Source of the DNA: Caulobacter sp. FWC2
GTDB taxonomy: Bacteria; Pseudomonadota; Alphaproteobacteria; Caulobacterales; Caulobacteraceae
NCBI RefSeq assembly: GCF_002742625.1
Contig: NZ_PEBF01000002.1
Span: 124,001-188,000, forward strand
Direction of reading: 5' to 3'
DNA length: 64,000 bases
Below, one piece after another: positions 1 to 7,621 of this stretch. The first letter of the stretch is position 1. Each line of letters begins with the position of its first letter. The translations under genes and the position numbers were made by a program. The notes beneath the pieces were generated by a model. The model searched no databases and was not told where the DNA came from. It was given only the letters and a program-made list of their open reading frames with translations.

Positions 1-416
1 TCAGTCTCGACGTGCGCGAAGTGCGCACCAGCCTCGTGCGGCACGGCGCTCGGGCCGAGGCCGCCGAGATCGCCGCCCTGTGCGACGCCGACCTAAGCGT
101 CCACTGGACGCCCGACACCGCGTTTCTGGCCGTCCACTCCAAGGGCCAGCTGCTGGCGATGCTGGGCGAGATGGGCGTGGAGGACGCACGCGCCTCGGGT
201 CTGAAGAAGGACGAACTGGTCGCCTTCGTCGCCGAGGCCGCCGCGCAGCGGCAATGGACGCCCAAGGCCCTGGCCTGGTCGGCCTCGGTCGAAGCCGAGC
301 CCGAGCCCGCGGCCGACCCCGACGCCGGGGACCAAGCGAACGCCGCGGGGGACGACGCGAAAGGGGCCACCGCTTCGGAAGGCGGGGCCGAAGGCGAGGC
401 GGCCGCGGCGGCCTGA
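1..416 (+). CDS. ParB-like partition/nuclease protein, C-terminal fragment (5' end outside window)
   Basis: The reading frame is open from the left edge (third base of the window) to a TGA at 414-416, giving about 137 C-terminal residues. The segment with FLAVHSKGQLLAML, then ASGLKKDELVAFVAEAA and WTPKALAW resembles the C-terminus of the long ParB-like proteins found on alphaproteobacterial plasmids. The last 45 residues are a low-complexity Ala/Glu/Asp tail. The N-terminal ParB/Srx domain and HTH that would prove the call lie outside the window. It precedes the helicase gene in the same direction, a common arrangement on such plasmids. Confidence 0.5.
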   Translation, partial: SLDVREVRTSLVRHGARAEAAEIAALCDADLSVHWTPDTAFLAVHSKGQLLAMLGEMGVEDARASGLKKDELVAFVAEAAAQRQWTPKALAWSASVEAEPEPAADPDAGDQANAAGDDAKGATASEGGAEGEAAAAA

Positions 417-420
417 CCAA

Positions 421-448
421 GGGCCCCTGTCCTAGCGGGCAGGGGCCC
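421..448 (+). terminator. 9-bp perfect inverted repeat after ParB-like gene
   Basis: GGGCCCCTG at 421-429 pairs perfectly with CAGGGGCCC at 440-448 across a 10-nt loop, five bases after the upstream stop codon. There is no T-run, so it may be a weak terminator or a processing/attenuation hairpin. Confidence 0.4.
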
Positions 449-542
449 GACTTCTGCTAGCCGCGGCCCAAGGAGCCAGGGGCGAGGAAGGGACCGGCGG
501 GGCGAGCCCGTCGGGTCTGGAGGGAGGAGCCCTCCGCGGCGG

Positions 543-3500
543 GTGAGCCAGGACCTTCCGATGACCGCGACCCTGCCGTTGTTCGCCCCTTCCCAGGCCG
601 ACACCGCCGCCAACCTCCTGTCCGCCGCCCGGGCCTTGGCCGCCCAGCTGAATCGATCGCGGGTGCTCGATCGCAAGCTCGTCTCCGGCGTCATGACCAC
701 CACCTTCGGCGCGTCCGACGTCGACGGCGCCTGGTCCTGGCGCGACGCCTACGACGCTATCGAGGCGGCATTGGTGCTGCAGATCCGCCGTCTGGCCCCG
801 CAGGTTGCGCGCCTGGAGGACGCCCCGGCCGAGATCTGCGCCCTGCTGGCCAGCCTTTCGGCCCTGACCCCGACACAGAGCCGGCGCTCGGAAGAGCAGG
901 TTGCCCTGGACCAGTTTTCCACGCCGCCGGAGCTTGGGGCCCTGGCTGTCCTGGCCGCCCAGGTGCGGCTGGGCGACAAGGTCTTGGAGCCGTCCGCCGG
1001 CACAGGGCTTCTTGCGGTTCTGGCCGAGGTCTGCGGGGCGCACCTGACGCTCAACGAGCTGTCGAGCGGCCGCGCGGGTTTGCTAGATGGCCTTTTCGCC
1101 CAGGTTCCGCGCACCCGCCACGACGCGGTCCATCTCAAGGATCTCCTCGAACCCTCCGGCTCCTTCGACGCCGTGGTGCTCAATCCGCCATTCCAGGCGC
1201 TGGGCTCCCACCTGGACGCGGCGATCGAGGTCCTGGCCGAGGGCGGGCGCCTTTCGGCGATCGTCCCGGCGCGACTTTTCGACGACCAGGCGGCGCTCAA
1301 GCGGCTGTCGCGCCAGGGCGCGATCGTCGCGCGCATCGCGTTCCCGGCCCGCGCCTATGCGGGCCAGGGAACTTCGGTGGAGACTGGGTTGCTGGTGGTC
1401 GATCGCGGCGTGGCCGTCGCCCCCTCCCCCGTCATCGCCGCCGAGACCCTCGCCGATGCGGCCAAGGCCGCCGCTGCGCTCGCGGCGCGCGCCAGCGCCA
1501 AGCCCCGGCGCTTCGTCAGCGTGGCGCAGGTCTCGGTGCTGGCGCCGCGCGCGCGCTCCCTGGCCGCACCGGCCGGACGTCTCTCCCTGATCAATGAAAC
1601 CGAACCGCTCGACTATCGGGTCGTCGACTGGACGGGCGAAGGCCAGGATGTCGGCCTCTACCAGGCCTATCGCCTGGGGCGGATCGCCATCGACCGGGCC
1701 GCTCCCCACCCTTCGGCCCTGGTGGAGTCGCGGCCCATGGCCTCGGTGGCGCCGCCGGCCCCGACCTACCGGCCGATCCTGCCCTCGCGTCTCCTGGCCG
1801 AACGCCGGCTGTCCGACGCCCAGCTGGAGACGGTGATCTACGCCGGCGAGGCCCATGCGGCGATGCTGCCGGGCGCCTGGAAGATCTCCGACGCGCCACA
1901 CATCGCCCTGTCGGTCGGCGCCGACACGCCCGAAGCGGTGCATTTCCGGCGCGGGTTCTTCCTGGGTGACGGCACCGGCTGCGGCAAGGGCCGTCAGATC
2001 GCCGGCGTCATCGCCGACAACATGGCCCAGGGCCGGGTCCAGGCGGTGTGGCTGTCAAAGAACGACGCCCTGTTGGAAGATGCGCGCCGCGACTGGTCGG
2101 CCATCGGCGGGGCGGCCAGCGACATCGTCGCGCAGGGGTCCTGGAAGCAGGCCGACGCCATTCGGCTGGACCGGGGCGTCCTCTATTCGACCTATGCGAC
2201 GCTGCGCCAACCGGCGCGCGGGGCGCGGGCCTCCCGGCTGGACCAGATCGTCGCCTGGCTCGGGGAGGACTTTGACGGGGTGATTGTTTTCGACGAGGCC
2301 CACGCCATGGCCAACGCCGTCGGCGGCGGCAAGGGCGCGCGCGGCCCCAAGAAGGCCTCCCAGCAGGGCATGGCGGGTCTTGCCCTGCAGAACCGCCTGC
2401 CCAAGGCCCGCGTCCTCTATGTCTCGGCGACGGGCGCGACGACGCCCGAGAACCTCGCCTACGCCTCGCGCCTGGGCCTGTGGGGCGGGGTCGAAGCGCC
2501 TTTCGTCAATCGCGAGACCTTCCTGGACGCCATCGAGTCCGGCGGGGTGGCGGTCATGGAGCTGATCGCCCGCGAGCTGAAGGCGCTGGGGCTTTATATC
2601 GCCCGTTCGCTGTCGTTCGACGGCGTGGAGTACGAGGCGCTCGGCCATCAGCTCACGGACCAGGACGTGGAGATCTGGAACAGCTGGGCCGACGCCTATC
2701 AGCTGATCCACCACAATCTTCGCGCGGCCCTGAAGGCCACCGGCGTTATCGACGATGATGGCAAGGTCAGGAGCGGCCAATCCGCCTCGGCGGTGATGTC
2801 GGCGTTCGAGGGGGCCAAGCTTCGGTTCTTCGGCCACCTCCTGGCCGGGCTGAAGACGCCTAGCCTGATCGCCGCGATCCGCGAGGACCTGGCCAACGGA
2901 CGCTCAGCGGTCGTCCAGGTCGTGTCCACCAACGCCGCGGTGATGGAGCGCAAGCTGGCCCAGATCCCGGTCGAGGAGTGGAACAACCTCTCCATCGACC
3001 TCACCCCCAAGGACCAGGTGCTCGACTACCTGATGTCGGCCTTTCCGGTTCAGGCCATGAGCGAGGTCGAGGACGAGAACGGCGAGGTCACACTGGTTCC
3101 CCTGATGGAGGACGGCGCGCCGGTTCTCAGCCAGGCGGCCCTGCGGCTGCGCGAGGAGAGCGTCGCCCACCTGGCCTGCCTGCCCGCCGTCCCGGGCGTG
3201 CTCGACGCGGTGCTCGAGGCCTTGGGGCCGGAGATGGTGGCGGAAATCACCGGGCGGGCCCGCCGTGTCGTCTCACGGGGCGGGCGCAAGGTCGTTGAGC
3301 GCCGCAGCGCCTCTGCGGCCAGCGTCGAGACTGACGCCTTCATGGCCGGCAAGAAGCGGGTCCTGGTGTTTTCCGACGCCGGAGGCACCGGACGCAGCTA
3401 TCACGCCGATCTGTCGGCGGCTAATCAGCAGCGCCGCGCCCACTATCTGGTCGAACCTGGCTGGCGGGCCGACGCGGCGATCCAGGGCCTGGGCCGCTCG

Positions 3501-4805
3501 CACCGCACCAACCAGGCCAGCGCTCCGATGTTCCGGCCGGTGACGACCGACATCCATGGCGAAAAGCGTTTCCTGTCGACCATCGCGCGGCGTCTGGACA
3601 GTCTGGGCGCCCTGACCCGCGGCGAGCGGCGCACCGCCGGCAATGGCCTCTTCCGCCCCGAGGACAATCTGGAAAGCCCGTGGGCGCACCGGGCGCTGTT
3701 GGCTTTCTACGTCGCGCTGTTCACCGGTCAGGTCGAGGCCATGGACCGGCAAGCCTTCGAGGCCAAGACCGGCCTTTCCCTGGCCGATCATGAAGGGAAC
3801 TTGCGCGCCTCCGACGACCTGCCGCCGATGAACACCTTCCTCAATCGGCTGCTGGCCCTGCGGATCGAGGACCAGAACGGTCTCTTCGCCGCCTTCGACG
3901 CCATCCTGGCCGGGATCCTGGAACGGGCCAGCGCCTCTGGCGCGCTGGATCGCGGCATGGAGGACATCGTCGCCGACGATCTGGAGGTGCTGGGCGAGGA
4001 GGTGTTGCGCACCGATGTGGCCACCCGCGCAGAAACCCGCCTGGTGCGGTTCGCGGTCCGCACGCGTCGCCAGATGTACTCGGCCGACGAGGCGCTTGCC
4101 GGCCAGGACGCCGCCGCCCTGATGATGGCGGTCAATTCCAAGTCGGGCCGCGGGGCCCTGGTGGTTCGGGGTCTGACCACCACGGACGACAACGACCGCC
4201 TGATCCAGGCCGTCCGCCTGATTCGACCCGAAAAACGCACCGTGGCCCCGCTCAAGGCGTTCGAGGAATCGGCGTGGGAGCCGGTCGACGAGCTGGCGTG
4301 GCGCGCGGCCTGGGCCGCCGAGGTCGCCGCCGCCGATCCCTGGATTTCGCGCGAGATGGCGCTGGTCACGGGCTTGCTTCTGCCGGTTTGGTCGAGTCTG
4401 CCGGGCAAGCAGGCGACGGTGCGACGCCTGAAGGCTCCTGATGGCCGGCGGTGGCTGGGGCGGGTGCTGGATCTGGGCCAGGTTCCGGCGCTGAAGGTGG
4501 CGCTGGGTCTGACCGACACCGCCCAGGCCGTGGGCGAAGGCGGCGTCGCCCGGCGCATGATCCTGGACGAGGGCGCATCGCTGTCCCTGACGACTGGCCT
4601 GTGGCTACGGCGGGCCAAGGTCATGGATCGCTGGCGGATCGAGGTGGTTGGCGCCGCCGCCCAACGGCAGGCCTTCGTCCAGCTCGGCTGCTTCGTCGAG
4701 ATCATCAATTACCAGCCCCGGGTGTTCGTCCCGGCCGATCAGGAGGCTGTGCTGTCGGCGGTCCTGGCGCGTTGGCCGGCCCAGACGATCCTGGCGGCGG
4801 CCTAG
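543..4805 (+). CDS. DNA methyltransferase / strawberry-notch-like superfamily 2 helicase fusion
   Basis: 1420-residue protein of the plasmid-encoded 'strawberry notch-like NTPase' type. An N-terminal class I SAM methyltransferase module shows motif I VLEPSAGTGL near residue 147 and the N6-adenine-type catalytic motif NPPF near residue 214. A helicase core follows, with a Walker A-like GDGTGCGKGRQ near residue 475, the DEAH-type box VIVFDEAHA near residue 582, and helicase C motifs around residues 940-1000 (GGTGRSYHADL; IQGLGRSHRTNQ). It probably remodels and methylates DNA; the physiological role of these plasmid versions is unknown. The start is a GTG at 543; an ATG at 561, preceded by AGGA, is an equally good start. 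RadC follows about 150 bp downstream. Confidence 0.85.
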   Translation: MSQDLPMTATLPLFAPSQADTAANLLSAARALAAQLNRSRVLDRKLVSGVMTTTFGASDVDGAWSWRDAYDAIEAALVLQIRRLAPQVARLEDAPAEICALLASLSALTPTQSRRSEEQVALDQFSTPPELGALAVLAAQVRLGDKVLEPSAGTGLLAVLAEVCGAHLTLNELSSGRAGLLDGLFAQVPRTRHDAVHLKDLLEPSGSFDAVVLNPPFQALGSHLDAAIEVLAEGGRLSAIVPARLFDDQAALKRLSRQGAIVARIAFPARAYAGQGTSVETGLLVVDRGVAVAPSPVIAAETLADAAKAAAALAARASAKPRRFVSVAQVSVLAPRARSLAAPAGRLSLINETEPLDYRVVDWTGEGQDVGLYQAYRLGRIAIDRAAPHPSALVESRPMASVAPPAPTYRPILPSRLLAERRLSDAQLETVIYAGEAHAAMLPGAWKISDAPHIALSVGADTPEAVHFRRGFFLGDGTGCGKGRQIAGVIADNMAQGRVQAVWLSKNDALLEDARRDWSAIGGAASDIVAQGSWKQADAIRLDRGVLYSTYATLRQPARGARASRLDQIVAWLGEDFDGVIVFDEAHAMANAVGGGKGARGPKKASQQGMAGLALQNRLPKARVLYVSATGATTPENLAYASRLGLWGGVEAPFVNRETFLDAIESGGVAVMELIARELKALGLYIARSLSFDGVEYEALGHQLTDQDVEIWNSWADAYQLIHHNLRAALKATGVIDDDGKVRSGQSASAVMSAFEGAKLRFFGHLLAGLKTPSLIAAIREDLANGRSAVVQVVSTNAAVMERKLAQIPVEEWNNLSIDLTPKDQVLDYLMSAFPVQAMSEVEDENGEVTLVPLMEDGAPVLSQAALRLREESVAHLACLPAVPGVLDAVLEALGPEMVAEITGRARRVVSRGGRKVVERRSASAASVETDAFMAGKKRVLVFSDAGGTGRSYHADLSAANQQRRAHYLVEPGWRADAAIQGLGRSHRTNQASAPMFRPVTTDIHGEKRFLSTIARRLDSLGALTRGERRTAGNGLFRPEDNLESPWAHRALLAFYVALFTGQVEAMDRQAFEAKTGLSLADHEGNLRASDDLPPMNTFLNRLLALRIEDQNGLFAAFDAILAGILERASASGALDRGMEDIVADDLEVLGEEVLRTDVATRAETRLVRFAVRTRRQMYSADEALAGQDAAALMMAVNSKSGRGALVVRGLTTTDDNDRLIQAVRLIRPEKRTVAPLKAFEESAWEPVDELAWRAAWAAEVAAADPWISREMALVTGLLLPVWSSLPGKQATVRRLKAPDGRRWLGRVLDLGQVPALKVALGLTDTAQAVGEGGVARRMILDEGASLSLTTGLWLRRAKVMDRWRIEVVGAAAQRQAFVQLGCFVEIINYQPRVFVPADQEAVLSAVLARWPAQTILAAA

Positions 4806-4957
4806 TCGGCGGCTTGACCGGCCTCCGGGCGGCCGCAGCGTCCGGAGGATCTGATCTAGCGCCGAGATCTCGGGCGTCGGGTCAAAAGGAAAAAGGCAGG
4901 GCGGTCGGTGGCGAGCGATCCGGAAATTCGTCCGGCGCCGACCAGCTGGAGGACGCC

Positions 4958-5737
4958 ATGTCCGCCTGCCCTCCCCCGCCCACTCCCGACACCACGACCG
5001 CCACCGATCACACCGCGCCCGCAGAGCCTGGGTCCGAGTGCTTCGGCGTCGGCGAAGTCTTCGCAGCACGCGATTTCATTCCGCCAACGTCTTCGGCCGA
5101 AGCCGTGCGCCAAGTCGCCGCGCGGATGGACAACGCGGTGCTGTCGGATGTGGAGATCCTGAATCTGCATCTGGCCGCGAGCGACTGCGACGACGCCCTG
5201 GGCAACGCCGAGCGCCTGCTCGAGCGGTTTGGCGGCCTTTCGGGCGTGCTGGCCGCGGACGTTGCGGAGCTCCTGCGCCACGTCGGCCCCCAGTCGGCGG
5301 TGAACCTAAAGCTCGTGCGTGAAATCGCCTGCCGTGTTAGCGCCGCGAGCTTGGCGGGGCGCCAGCTGCTCACCTCGTCCAGGACGGTCGCGGACTATTT
5401 CGCGACCCAGATGCGCGGCCTGCCGCGCGAGGAGTTCTGGACGCTGTTCCTTGACAAGCGCAACCAGCTCATCGTCGTGGAGCGACTGGGCCAAGGCACG
5501 ACGGACCACGCACCGGTCTATCCGCGCGAGGTGATACGTCGCGCGCTGGAGGTCGGCGCCAGCGCCCTGATCGTGGCGCACAATCATCCGTCCGGCGATC
5601 CTGACCCGTCGCGGGCCGACCTGCAGATGACCAAGGCCCTGGGCGACGCGGCCAAGGCCCTGGGCCTGGCGCTGTGGGACCACATGATCGTCGGCAGCGA
5701 CAAGGTGCTCAGCCTGAAGGCGGAGGGGCTCATGTGA
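4958..5737 (+). CDS. radC: RadC-family JAB/MPN+ protein
   Basis: 259 residues. The ATG at 4958 is chosen because GGAGG lies 8 nt upstream and the product then has family length. The N-terminal half has the helix-hairpin-helix-like segment LLERFGGLSGVLAADVAELL. The C-terminal half has the JAMM metal-binding signature AHNHPSGDPDPSRAD. RadC proteins are common on plasmids and ICEs next to replication and helicase genes, as here; their molecular activity is unresolved. Nothing in the sequence looks damaged. Confidence 0.9.
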   Translation: MSACPPPPTPDTTTATDHTAPAEPGSECFGVGEVFAARDFIPPTSSAEAVRQVAARMDNAVLSDVEILNLHLAASDCDDALGNAERLLERFGGLSGVLAADVAELLRHVGPQSAVNLKLVREIACRVSAASLAGRQLLTSSRTVADYFATQMRGLPREEFWTLFLDKRNQLIVVERLGQGTTDHAPVYPREVIRRALEVGASALIVAHNHPSGDPDPSRADLQMTKALGDAAKALGLALWDHMIVGSDKVLSLKAEGLM

Positions 5738-5778
5738 TCGGTCGCACCCCGTAGAATTCCACCCGTATTTTTCTGGAG

Positions 5779-6441
5779 ATGCGCGATCGACGGCCAATCA
5801 CCATCATCGTGCGGATGATCGAGAAAGCCGGAACCGGTGAGCGGGTCTACCTCGCCATCAAGTCCTTCCTTCTGACCGACAGCGACTACCGCCCGGGCGA
5901 GCGCGTCGACATCGGCGAACTCTCGCGCCGTTTCGGCGCGAGCGCCTCACCCGTACGCGCGGCCCTTCACCGAATGGCGGGGGAGCGGTTGCTGGTCAGC
6001 CATCAGGGCGAGGGCTTTTCATTCCCACGTTTGACCGAACCGGGCCTGTCGGATCTCTACCAGTGGAATGCCGCCTTGCTGGTCAACGCGCTTAGGACGG
6101 GACCGGCTCGAACGTTCACGCCAGCCCCGGACATCGACGCGGGCGCGAGGCCCATCGCCAGTCTGGAGACAGTTTTCGCGGTGCTGGCCGCGCAGAGCGA
6201 CAATGTCGAGGTCGAGTGGGCCGTCGCCGGCGTGAGTGATCGCCTGCGCCGCGTGCGTCGGGCGGAGCTGAGCCTCGTCGCCGACTTCGCGGATGAGGTG
6301 GCAGAGCTGCATAGGCTCCTGCTCGACGGCGAAGGCGGGGCGATCAGGACCATGATGGTCGCCTATCATCGTCGGCGTCTCCGACTGGTGCCGATCCTCG
6401 TCCGCCATCTTCACGGTCTCGCGGACCGCGAGCCGCGCTGA
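5779..6441 (+). CDS. GntR-family transcriptional regulator of the lasso peptide cluster
   Basis: 220 residues with an N-terminal winged HTH (RVYLAIKSFLLTDSDYRPGE, then IGELSRRFGASASPVRAALHRM) and a short helical C-terminal domain of FCD type. It sits directly upstream of, and parallel to, the two lasso precursors, so control of their promoter is the obvious role (inference). No good ribosome-binding site precedes the ATG at 5779; an ATG at 5815 is an alternative. Regulators of this family occur in some proteobacterial lasso clusters. Confidence 0.8.
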   Translation: MRDRRPITIIVRMIEKAGTGERVYLAIKSFLLTDSDYRPGERVDIGELSRRFGASASPVRAALHRMAGERLLVSHQGEGFSFPRLTEPGLSDLYQWNAALLVNALRTGPARTFTPAPDIDAGARPIASLETVFAVLAAQSDNVEVEWAVAGVSDRLRRVRRAELSLVADFADEVAELHRLLLDGEGGAIRTMMVAYHRRRLRLVPILVRHLHGLADREPR

Positions 6442-6450
6442 ATTCTGCGA

Positions 6451-6467
6451 GAATTTTCGCGAAATTC
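6451..6467. promoter_or_regulatory. Candidate operator upstream of lasso precursor genes
   Basis: GAATTT-TCGCG-AAATTC is a perfect 6-bp inverted repeat in an AT-rich patch just after the GntR stop and about 85 bp before the first precursor. A GAATTC half-site-like sequence also lies upstream of the GntR gene near 5755. Binding by the GntR protein is inferred, not shown. Confidence 0.45.
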
Positions 6468-6550
6468 CGGCGCTATTCCCTGCGTGTTCTCCACCTTCGG
6501 TCGCACCTTACAACCGTCACGGTGGGCGTGACCTAGAGAAGGAGACCGTC

Positions 6551-6685
6551 ATGGAACGGATCGAAGAGCACATCGAAGACGCCCTGATCGACCTGGGCGC
6601 CGTCACCGTCGAAACGCAGGGACGGACGCCGTTCCTGCCCGAGGTCGGGATCGGCGAAGCGCCGGCTGGTCTGTCCGCGGACTGA
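6551..6685 (+). CDS. Lasso peptide precursor A1
   Basis: 44 residues, with the start fixed by GAAGGAG about 8 nt upstream. The predicted leader MERIEEHIEDALIDLGAVTV ends in ETQ and has the family's conserved Thr at the penultimate leader position. The core begins with Gly: ring segment GRTPFLPE would close an isopeptide between Gly1 and Glu8, and tail VGIGEAPAGLSAD completes a 21-residue core. The leader is nearly identical to that of the second precursor 106 bp downstream, so the two arose by tandem duplication. Cleavage site and ring size are inferred from known proteobacterial lasso peptides. Confidence 0.88.
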   Translation: MERIEEHIEDALIDLGAVTVETQGRTPFLPEVGIGEAPAGLSAD

Positions 6686-6693
6686 CGCGAAGC

Positions 6694-6718
6694 GGGGACC
6701 CGCCTCCCGCGGGTCCCC
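6694..6718 (+). terminator. Strong hairpin after precursor A1
   Basis: GGGGACCCGC at 6694-6703 pairs perfectly with GCGGGTCCCC at 6709-6718 around a 5-nt loop, 8 nt after the A1 stop. No T-run follows. It probably acts as an attenuator or 3'-stabilising hairpin that keeps precursor mRNA more abundant than the processing genes. Confidence 0.5.
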
Positions 6719-6791
6719 AACGCCATTGTCGTGCGATCTGGGGCAAGCTCATGGCGCACGGCAGGATTCATCCAAACAGTAGGAGACCGTC

Positions 6792-6926
6792 ATGGAACGG
6801 ATCGAAGACCACGTCGAAGACGTCCTGGTCGACCTGGGCGCCGTCACCGTCGAAACCCAAGGCGTCGTGCCCGTTATGCCCGAAGTTGGGATCGGCGGGG
6901 CGCCGGATGGCCTCGGCGAGGACTGA
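6792..6926 (+). CDS. Lasso peptide precursor A2
   Basis: 44 residues, with AGGAG 8 nt upstream of the ATG. The leader MERIEDHVEDVLVDLGAVTV then ETQ differs from A1 by only a few conservative changes and keeps Thr at leader position -2. The predicted core has ring segment GVVPVMPE (Gly1-Glu8 closure) and tail VGIGGAPDGLGED, again 21 residues. Variation from A1 is concentrated at ring positions 2, 3, 5 and 6 and in the tail, while P4, P7, E8 and VGIG are kept. One B/C enzyme pair therefore probably matures both peptides. Confidence 0.88.
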   Translation: MERIEDHVEDVLVDLGAVTVETQGVVPVMPEVGIGGAPDGLGED

Positions 6927-6936
6927 CGAAACCCGG

Positions 6937-6957
6937 GGGACCCGCGACGCGGGTCCC
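6937..6957 (+). terminator. Strong hairpin between precursor A2 and the B gene
   Basis: GGGACCCGC at 6937-6945 pairs perfectly with GCGGGTCCC at 6949-6957 (3-nt loop). It repeats the hairpin that follows A1, so gene and hairpin were duplicated as a unit. It lies just before the ribosome-binding site of the B gene and could reduce transcription or translation of B and C. Confidence 0.5.
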
Positions 6958-6970
6958 AACGGAGGCCCTT

Positions 6971-7621
6971 ATGGTTCTGACCGTGCCGGCGCATCTTGGG
7001 TTTTGCGTAAGCCCCAGCGGCGCGATGTTTCTCGACATTCGGCGTGACCGCTACTTCGGGTTGCCGGGCGACCTCGAGACCGCGTTCTCGAGCTTGGTCG
7101 ACTGCGCCTTCGAAGAGGCTTCCGATCTGGCGGCCTTGGCGCGTCTCAAGGCGCTGGGCGTTGTCGAAGATGCCGCTGTGCCGCACCATGGCCGGCGGCC
7201 GCCGACAGCAAACACCAGCCTGCGCGATGTGGGCGCATGTTCCTCGATTTCCTGTTCGGCAACGGACGTCGCCGCTGTCGCCCGCGCTGTACTGCACGCC
7301 AGGGCTATGGTTCGTGGAACCCCGTTGCGCGAGATCATCTCCGGTCTTCCTGGGCCGAACGGGTCCAGCGATCGCGACGAGCTTTGCAAATTGGCGCGCC
7401 GATACCAGAGAGCTCGCCGCTGGACACCTATCAAACCAGTGTGCCTGCTCGACTCCCTGGCAATGCTGAACTATCTCGCGGGCCGCGGACATCGGCCGCT
7501 GTTGGTCTTTGGCGTCACACGCCAGCCCTTCAAGGCCCATTGCTGGCTCCAGCATGATCGGATGGTTCTCAACGACCATCTGGACCATGTGATCGGCCAC
7601 AGCGTCATCCTGGCCGTCTGA
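6971..7621 (+). CDS. Lasso peptide B protein (leader recognition and transglutaminase-like protease)
   Basis: 216 residues; the ATG at 6971 follows GGAGG. The N-terminal ~80 residues form a PqqD-like recognition domain (YFGLPGDLETAFSSL...), which binds the leader in this family. The C-terminal half is a transglutaminase-fold peptidase with visible catalytic candidates Cys (PVCLLDSLAM), His (FKAHCWLQ) and Asp (VLNDHLDH). It removes the leader so that the cyclase can close the ring. The stop codon overlaps the C gene start (TGATG), so the two are translationally coupled. Confidence 0.9.
   Translation: MVLTVPAHLGFCVSPSGAMFLDIRRDRYFGLPGDLETAFSSLVDCAFEEASDLAALARLKALGVVEDAAVPHHGRRPPTANTSLRDVGACSSISCSATDVAAVARAVLHARAMVRGTPLREIISGLPGPNGSSDRDELCKLARRYQRARRWTPIKPVCLLDSLAMLNYLAGRGHRPLLVFGVTRQPFKAHCWLQHDRMVLNDHLDHVIGHSVILAV

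Noticed and set aside
421..448. Calling the hairpin after the ParB-like gene a classical rho-independent terminator.
   Set aside because: No T-run follows; listed only as a possible weak terminator.
4451..4957. Extending RadC upstream to give a 428-residue protein.
   Set aside because: The extra sequence overlaps the helicase gene in another frame and is Gly/Arg-rich shadow; the ATG at 4958 has a good ribosome-binding site.
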